Below, piece by piece: positions 23,193-27,556 of a stretch of DNA of 27,556 nucleotides. A program made the translations under genes and the position numbers. The notes beneath the pieces are model-generated. The model was not told the origin of the DNA. It searched no databases and saw only the letters and a list, made by a program, of their open reading frames with translations. Position 1 is the stretch's first letter, and every line of letters starts with the position of its first letter. Source of the stretch: Thermoflexales bacterium (GTDB lineage Bacteria; Chloroflexota; Anaerolineae; B4-G1); assembly GCA_007118795.1 (NCBI GenBank), contig SKQX01000270.1, positions 1-27,556 of the forward strand, written 5' to 3'.

Positions 23193-24407
23193 TCACAGCG
23201 GCTGGTCCAGCGTGGCCAGGGCCTGGTCCAGATCCCGTATCAGATCCTCAACGTCCTCTATGCCGACAGACAAGCGTACCAGGCCCTCGCTGATGCCGAT
23301 CCGGCCGCGCTCCTCGGGGGTCAGAGATCGATGGGAGGAGTGGGCCGGGACCATGCACAGCGTGTACACGTCCCCCAGGCTGGTGGCTGGCACGCAGAGG
23401 TCGAGGGCCTCAACAAAGCGGAACGCCTCTTCCTGCCCGGCCGCGGCGATCTCGAAAGACATCATCCCGCCGAACCCGCCTTCTCCGAAGAGGTCTTTCG
23501 CCCGCCGGTGGTGGGGGTGCGACGGGAGGCCCGGGTAGATCACTCGGTCGACGCGACGGTGGCCCTGCAGCCACTGTGCAAGGTGCAGGGCGTTCTGGCA
23601 ATGCTGCCGCATGCGGAGGGAGAGGGTGCGGATGCCGCGCAGCGCCAGCCACGCTTCCTGGGGCCCCAGGTTGGCACCGGTCATCTTCAGGAGCTCGTGC
23701 AGCTCGGTGTGCAATTCCTCCGAGGTCACCACGATGCCACCCAGCACGTCTCCGTGGCCGGCCAGGTACTTGGTGGCGCTGTGGATCACGAGGTCGGCCC
23801 CCACCTCCAGCGGACGGACCAGGTGGGGCGTGGCAAAGGTGCTGTCTACCAGGCAGGCAGCCCCATGGCGATGGGCGATCTCGGCCAAAGCACGCAGGTC
23901 AGCCACCTTGAGGAGCGGGTTGGAGATGGTCTCCACCAGGAGAGCTACCGGGTGCAGCGCGGCACATGCGGCCTCCACGGCTTCCAGGTCATCTGCATCC
24001 ACGAAGCGGGGCGTCACGCCCTGAGTGGTCATCAGGTCGCTCAGCAAGCTGAACGTGGCGCCATAGATGTCCTGAGCAGCGACGACGGTCGAGCCGGAGC
24101 GGGCCCCCACAGCCAGCAGAGCGACGTGTACGGCGGCCATACCGGAGGCGAAGGCCAGCGCCGTCTCTCCGCCTTCCAGGGCGGCCACGGCATCCTCAAA
24201 CGCGGTGACCGTCGGGTTTCCGTAGCGCCCATACACGTAACCCTCGCGGGTGCCGGCGAAGACCTGATCCAGCTCCTCCATGGTCGGGTAACGGTAGGTG
24301 ACCGACGGATGAATGGGCGTGACGGTGGGGGTGAACTCGGGCGTTGCGGGTGCCCTTCCGGCGTGGACGGCCCGAGTTGCCAGCTGCCAGTTCGGATGTC
24401 GTTTCAT
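23193..24407 (-). CDS. Cystathionine gamma-synthase-type PLP enzyme (Cys/Met metabolism family)
   Basis: This 404-residue fold-type I PLP enzyme of the Cys/Met family (PF01053) shows the YGRYGNPT loop (59-66), the cofactor-stacking FASGMAAVHVAL, DSTFATP, and the PLP lysine in HSATKYLAGHGD (Lys213). The closest types are cystathionine gamma-synthase, O-acetylhomoserine sulfhydrylase and cystathionine gamma-lyase, which cannot be separated by eye. Placement before thrC favours homoserine-ester chemistry, that is, the methionine branch. ATG 24407 follows GGGAGGT. A 63-bp gap separates it from the FemAB genes, with no clear promoter, so it may be read with them. Confidence 0.88.
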   Translation of the reverse strand: MKRHPNWQLATRAVHAGRAPATPEFTPTVTPIHPSVTYRYPTMEELDQVFAGTREGYVYGRYGNPTVTAFEDAVAALEGGETALAFASGMAAVHVALLAVGARSGSTVVAAQDIYGATFSLLSDLMTTQGVTPRFVDADDLEAVEAACAALHPVALLVETISNPLLKVADLRALAEIAHRHGAACLVDSTFATPHLVRPLEVGADLVIHSATKYLAGHGDVLGGIVVTSEELHTELHELLKMTGANLGPQEAWLALRGIRTLSLRMRQHCQNALHLAQWLQGHRRVDRVIYPGLPSHPHHRRAKDLFGEGGFGGMMSFEIAAAGQEEAFRFVEALDLCVPATSLGDVYTLCMVPAHSSHRSLTPEERGRIGISEGLVRLSVGIEDVEDLIRDLDQALATLDQPL

Positions 24408-24470
24408 TGTAACCTCCCAATAGGGGGGCGAGAGCCGCGCCCATAGAGTGGCCTCGAGGTCACCCCAGCG

Positions 24471-25544
24471 CTACCCGCCGTTCCCAACTCGCCGCCAGTG
24501 TAGCCATCGCATGCCCGCCAGCGCACGGGGTATGGCGACACTGTATAACCAGTAGAGGACACGGTGGGAGGGGTAGTCCCAGGCACCGAGCCGCTCCACG
24601 AACTCTCCGCCGAAGCCGATCTTGAAGCGATAGACGCCCCACATCGGGTCGGACTCCTCGAGTTCATCCGGCGCGCCCCACATATCGTACACGGTACAGC
24701 CCCGCTCCTTGGCCCACTTCATCGCCTCCCACTGGAGCAGGTTGTTGGGCATGTCGTCGAGGTGCTCGCTGTAGGAGGCCCCGTGTAGGTAGTAGGCGCG
24801 CCGGGCGAAGCGGTAGATGACCACCATGGCCGCCGGCCGGTCCTCCACCTCAGCGATGAGGGGCTGGGCAAGCCCAGCCTGAGTGAAGGAGCTCCAGACA
24901 TCACGATAGTAGTCCCAGGGGCGGATAACAAAGCCCCCTCGCATGGCCGTGTCCTGGTACATGTCGTAGAGCAGGGGGAGATCCTGCAGGGTGCCGCTGC
25001 GCACAGTCACGCCTCGACGCTTGGCCAGGCGTACATTGTAGCGCCACTTCGGCTTCATTCCCATGAGCAACTCCTCCAGGCTGCTCGTGAGGTCGATGAG
25101 GATGGTGTTGCGGAACTGGATCTCCTCCTCCGAGCGACGCCATCCTCGCTTCCGAACGGTGTCGACGACGTCTCTCCCCACATCACCGTGTCGACCTACG
25201 TCGGGATCGATCTTGATGAACGGCGCCCGAGCTCGGCGTGCCATCGTCTCGAGATGTCCCAGAACGGTCTCCAGGACCCGCCGGTTCGCGTAGTCCAGGA
25301 CAGGGCCCTTGGGTACGTACATGATGCGGACCGGTAAGGGGCCGAGGCGGCGTGTCAGCACCGCAGCGGCGGCCCGGGGCGAGTTCGTCCCGCTGTCGAC
25401 CCACAGATAGCGCGCGGCGTGCCACTGGCGCCGGGACTTGAACGCACCCCACTCCCACGTCTGGAGGAGGTGTGGATTTGGCAATCGGATCAGCGCCCGG
25501 TTCCACTCTGCCTTCTCCGTCGACTGCACCAGGCGGAGGTTCAC
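24471..25544 (-). CDS. FemAB-like aminoacyltransferase (lipid II or related) - second of tandem pair
   Basis: FemA/B/X-type proteins use aminoacyl-tRNA to add amino acids to peptidoglycan precursors on the cytoplasmic side of the membrane. This 357-residue copy shows the family hallmarks: LLQTWEWGAFKS, YVPKGPVLDY, MGMKPKWRYNVRLAKRRGV, NNLLQWEAMKWAKERG, YDMWGAPDE and GVYRFKIGFGGEFVE. The start is GTG 25544, with AGGAG 9 nt upstream, overlapping the stop of the upstream paralogue by 1 nt (TAGTG). An open frame further upstream is Arg/Ser-rich and was rejected. Which amino acid is transferred is unknown; the longer family also includes non-peptidoglycan transferases. Confidence 0.88.
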   Translation of the reverse strand: MNLRLVQSTEKAEWNRALIRLPNPHLLQTWEWGAFKSRRQWHAARYLWVDSGTNSPRAAAAVLTRRLGPLPVRIMYVPKGPVLDYANRRVLETVLGHLETMARRARAPFIKIDPDVGRHGDVGRDVVDTVRKRGWRRSEEEIQFRNTILIDLTSSLEELLMGMKPKWRYNVRLAKRRGVTVRSGTLQDLPLLYDMYQDTAMRGGFVIRPWDYYRDVWSSFTQAGLAQPLIAEVEDRPAAMVVIYRFARRAYYLHGASYSEHLDDMPNNLLQWEAMKWAKERGCTVYDMWGAPDELEESDPMWGVYRFKIGFGGEFVERLGAWDYPSHRVLYWLYSVAIPRALAGMRWLHWRRVGNGG

Positions 25545-26635
25545 TAATCCGTGCTCCTGATCCTTCCTCTGAGGGCGAGAGCCCACTCGTACAGCCGGTA
25601 GCGCACCGGGGACAGAACTCGATCCCAGGCGCCAACGGTGCGCACGAGATCGCCTCCGAAGCCACGCTTGAAGCGGTAGACGCCCCACAGCCCGTCGCTC
25701 CGCTCCGTGAACTGGTCCTCCAGGGTGTCGCGGTCCTGGTCGGGGATGCCCCAGAGATCGTAGGTCTCACACTGGAGGGACTTCGCCCAGCGTATCGCCT
25801 CCCATTGGAGCAGATAGGTAGGCATTCGATCCCGGTGGGCGGTACTTGAAGCGCCATAGAAGTACCAGGATCTTGGAGGAAGGGCAAAGACCATCAGACC
25901 GGCCACCGCCTGTCCGTCCACCTCGGCCAGCAGGAGTTGGACCCAGCCCTGCGGTGCAAACAGTTGATGGGCGCTCTCGTAATAGGCGGGCGGATGGATC
26001 CCGAAGTCGGCGCGATCGGCCGTGGCATCCAGCAGGGCGTTGAAGGTGGAGACGTCCTTGTTGCCGCCCTGTCGAACAGAGACGCCTTTCCGGCCGGCGA
26101 GCCGGATGTTGTATCGCGTCTTCGACTTCATGGCCATCAGAATGTCGTCTTCATCACCCGAGATATCGACGACCAGGGTTCTTCGCGGCTGCACCGCCCC
26201 CAGGGGCGCAGGACGGAACCCAAGCGAGCGAAGTCTCTCGCGGTGCTGAGGTTTGTCGGGCAGGTTGGGCTCCACGGTAACGGCCATGGCGCCGCAAGAT
26301 CGGGCAACGCGCTCCAGAGTGTCCATTACGGCCTCAACCAGCGCTTCGTCGCCCCAGTCAACCACCGGGCCCTTGGGCACGTAAGCGAGGCGGCCGAGGC
26401 TGGCTGGTAGGCGGCGGATCAGAACCTGGGCTCCGGCCCGCAGGGTGCCGTGACGGGTCAGCCCCACGCGCTCGGCTTGCCACCCATACTCGGACTTGAG
26501 GCTGCCCCACAGACTCGTCTGGAGGACGTGCCCGTCGGCGCGATGGGCCACGAATCGATCCCACGGGTCTGGTTGCGGATTGGTGATCTCAAGGCCGGTA
26601 CCTCGTGCGATGAGTGGTTGGTCATTGATGTTCAC
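25544..26635 (-). CDS. FemAB-like aminoacyltransferase - first of tandem pair
   Basis: This is a 363-residue paralogue of the next gene, with matching blocks: LQTSLWGSLKS, YVPKGPVVDWGD, MKSKTRYNIRLAGRKGV, TYLLQWEAIRWAKS, YDLWGIPDQD and GVYRFKRGFGGDLV. By-eye similarity is high at the motifs and low between them, so the duplication is old or diverged quickly. Start GTG 26635 is preferred because AAGGAG lies 5 nt before it; GTG 26641 would overlap the ribosome site. It begins 2 bp after the methyltransferase stop and ends in a 1-nt overlap with the next gene, so all three are co-translated. Confidence 0.87.
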   Translation of the reverse strand: MNINDQPLIARGTGLEITNPQPDPWDRFVAHRADGHVLQTSLWGSLKSEYGWQAERVGLTRHGTLRAGAQVLIRRLPASLGRLAYVPKGPVVDWGDEALVEAVMDTLERVARSCGAMAVTVEPNLPDKPQHRERLRSLGFRPAPLGAVQPRRTLVVDISGDEDDILMAMKSKTRYNIRLAGRKGVSVRQGGNKDVSTFNALLDATADRADFGIHPPAYYESAHQLFAPQGWVQLLLAEVDGQAVAGLMVFALPPRSWYFYGASSTAHRDRMPTYLLQWEAIRWAKSLQCETYDLWGIPDQDRDTLEDQFTERSDGLWGVYRFKRGFGGDLVRTVGAWDRVLSPVRYRLYEWALALRGRIRSTD

Positions 26636-26637
26636 GA

Positions 26638-27483
26638 TCACTCCTTCGGTTGCGCCACGACGAGCAGGCCCCCGCCCTTAGCCCCCGGGTCCACTTCCGT
26701 GTCGTAGTATGGCCGCCAACGTCGTCCGAGATAGGCGACGACGAGTCGCTGCAGAACTTTTTGATATCCAAGAGGCCGGAAGCGGGGCGAGACAAGGGCT
26801 CGCCAAACCCAACCTGTCAGCCGGCACGGGTGTCCGCTGCCAGCCCAGTGTCTGTCTACCCGGTCCCAGAAGCGCTCCACATCCGAGGCCATGTAGTATT
26901 CGGCGCGCTGCAGAGCCATGCCGGCGTCTGATAGGAGGGCCGCCCACTCCTGCGGCGTATAGTAGTGGTGGTGCTCTAACCGCGCATCAGTGGCCGAAAC
27001 GTAAGCCTCGGCCCCTCGGGGGTCGCCCGCGGCTATCCGAAGCGCATACCCATCGAGCATCTCTGGAAAGGCGTCAGAGGGCACGGTAAAGACGAACTGA
27101 CCTGCCGGTCGCAGTACTCGCGAGACCTCGTGCAGGACAGGTGTCACGTCCGGGATATGCTCCAGCACCGAATTGCTGAAGATTGTGGAGAAAGAGCCAT
27201 CAGCATAGGGCAGAGCGTCACCGATGCCCTGATCGACGTGACGGTAGACGCCCAGAGCGGCCGCGTGACGGAGTTGTTCCAGCCAGGGATCGAGACCCAC
27301 GTCCGCCTGGCGTTCGGTACCGAACGCTATCCGACCGATCAGGCCATCGCCGCAACCTAAGTCAAGGAGAGGCCTTGCGTACTCCAGTTCACCGACGGCC
27401 CGAAGTTCAATGGCTCTCCATAGCGCCACCGAGGGGGCGAACCAGTAGGCGTCCAGCAGTTGAACGAGATAGTTTCGCGTCAT
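26638..27483 (-). CDS. Class I SAM-dependent methyltransferase
   Basis: This 281-residue protein has motif I DLGCGDGLIG (41-50), acidic motif II-like DVGLDPW (61-67), and a methyltransferase post-I segment FSNSVLEHIPD (102-112) followed by LHEVSRVLRPAGQFVFTVP, the UbiE/COQ5-type (PF08241) fold. The C-terminal 80 residues, basic and aromatic, have no obvious match. The substrate is unknown; position before two FemAB-like genes suggests a cell-envelope lipid or glycan, as an inference. ATG 27483 follows AAAGGGAGAG. A strong promoter lies just upstream, so this is the first gene of the cluster. Confidence 0.88.
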   Translation of the reverse strand: MTRNYLVQLLDAYWFAPSVALWRAIELRAVGELEYARPLLDLGCGDGLIGRIAFGTERQADVGLDPWLEQLRHAAALGVYRHVDQGIGDALPYADGSFSTIFSNSVLEHIPDVTPVLHEVSRVLRPAGQFVFTVPSDAFPEMLDGYALRIAAGDPRGAEAYVSATDARLEHHHYYTPQEWAALLSDAGMALQRAEYYMASDVERFWDRVDRHWAGSGHPCRLTGWVWRALVSPRFRPLGYQKVLQRLVVAYLGRRWRPYYDTEVDPGAKGGGLLVVAQPKE

Positions 27484-27512
27484 CTCTCCCTTTTAGCGGT
27501 CAGCAACAGGGG

Positions 27513-27541
27513 AGTATACCGCGCTGGGTGAGAGGTGTCAA
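27513..27541 (-). promoter_or_regulatory. Consensus-like promoter for the methyltransferase-FemAB-thrC cluster
   Basis: Read on the minus strand, TTGACA (27541-27536), a 17-bp spacer, then TATACT (27518-27513) is almost the full sigma-70 consensus. It ends 29 bp before the ATG at 27483. It is the only strong promoter found on the minus strand of this cluster, which supports one transcript from 27483 to 22016. Confidence 0.8.
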
Positions 27542-27556
27542 AGCTGACGTCGAAGG

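Noticed and set aside
23331..24446. 371-residue plus-strand frame opposite the PLP enzyme
   Set aside because: It is the antisense shadow of a gene with full Cys/Met-family motifs, and its own translation shows none.

Overview
The window is GC-rich and gene-dense, with short intergenic gaps, many GTG/TTG starts and several stop/start overlaps. The gene set (a nadK-to-recN cluster, a Rad50/SbcC-like ATPase, a DUF4388 protein, paired FemAB-type ligases, an indolepyruvate:ferredoxin oxidoreductase and an RtcA cyclase) fits a Chloroflexota-like bacterium. That assignment comes from recalled protein similarity, not a search, and is moderately confident. No rRNA, tRNA, CRISPR array, insertion sequence or phage gene was seen.

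Layout. (1) 1-2260: the end of a probable glycoside-hydrolase-like protein, then rtcA and rnz overlapping by 8 nt (RNA 3'-end chemistry and tRNA 3' maturation). (2) 2261-7193: a small zinc-ribbon protein, a structured gap, iorA-iorB, a cluster of GGGGTC-N3-GACCCC palindromes, thpR overlapping a SLOG-fold gene, and an SRPBCC protein. (3) 7236-10294, minus strand: an Amt-fold membrane protein overlapping a sulfatase-like hydrolase by 4 nt. (4) 10442-17934, plus strand: a Mut7-C protein, then nadK, a B-box-like membrane protein, recN and a degenerate SbcC/Rad50-like gene behind an extended -10 promoter, then a DUF4388 gene with its own near-consensus promoter. (5) 17935-21973: a 0.6-kb gap, an acyl-ACP-reductase-like gene and two ABC-2 permeases with no ATPase gene. 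(6) 27483-22016, minus strand: a methyltransferase, two FemAB-like ligases, a cystathionine gamma-synthase-type enzyme and threonine synthase, with a TTGACA-N17-TATACT promoter at the window edge.

Three points stand out. The SbcC-like protein keeps its zinc hook and Walker B acidic pair but has substitutions in Walker A, the ABC signature, the D-loop and the H-switch, while the reading frame is intact. The Amt-fold protein lacks both pore histidines and is coupled to a sulfatase-like gene whose nucleophile position is Thr. An acyl-ACP-reductase-like enzyme that keeps the catalytic Cys sits beside an ABC-2 permease pair. All motif comparisons were made by eye against remembered family consensus sequences.
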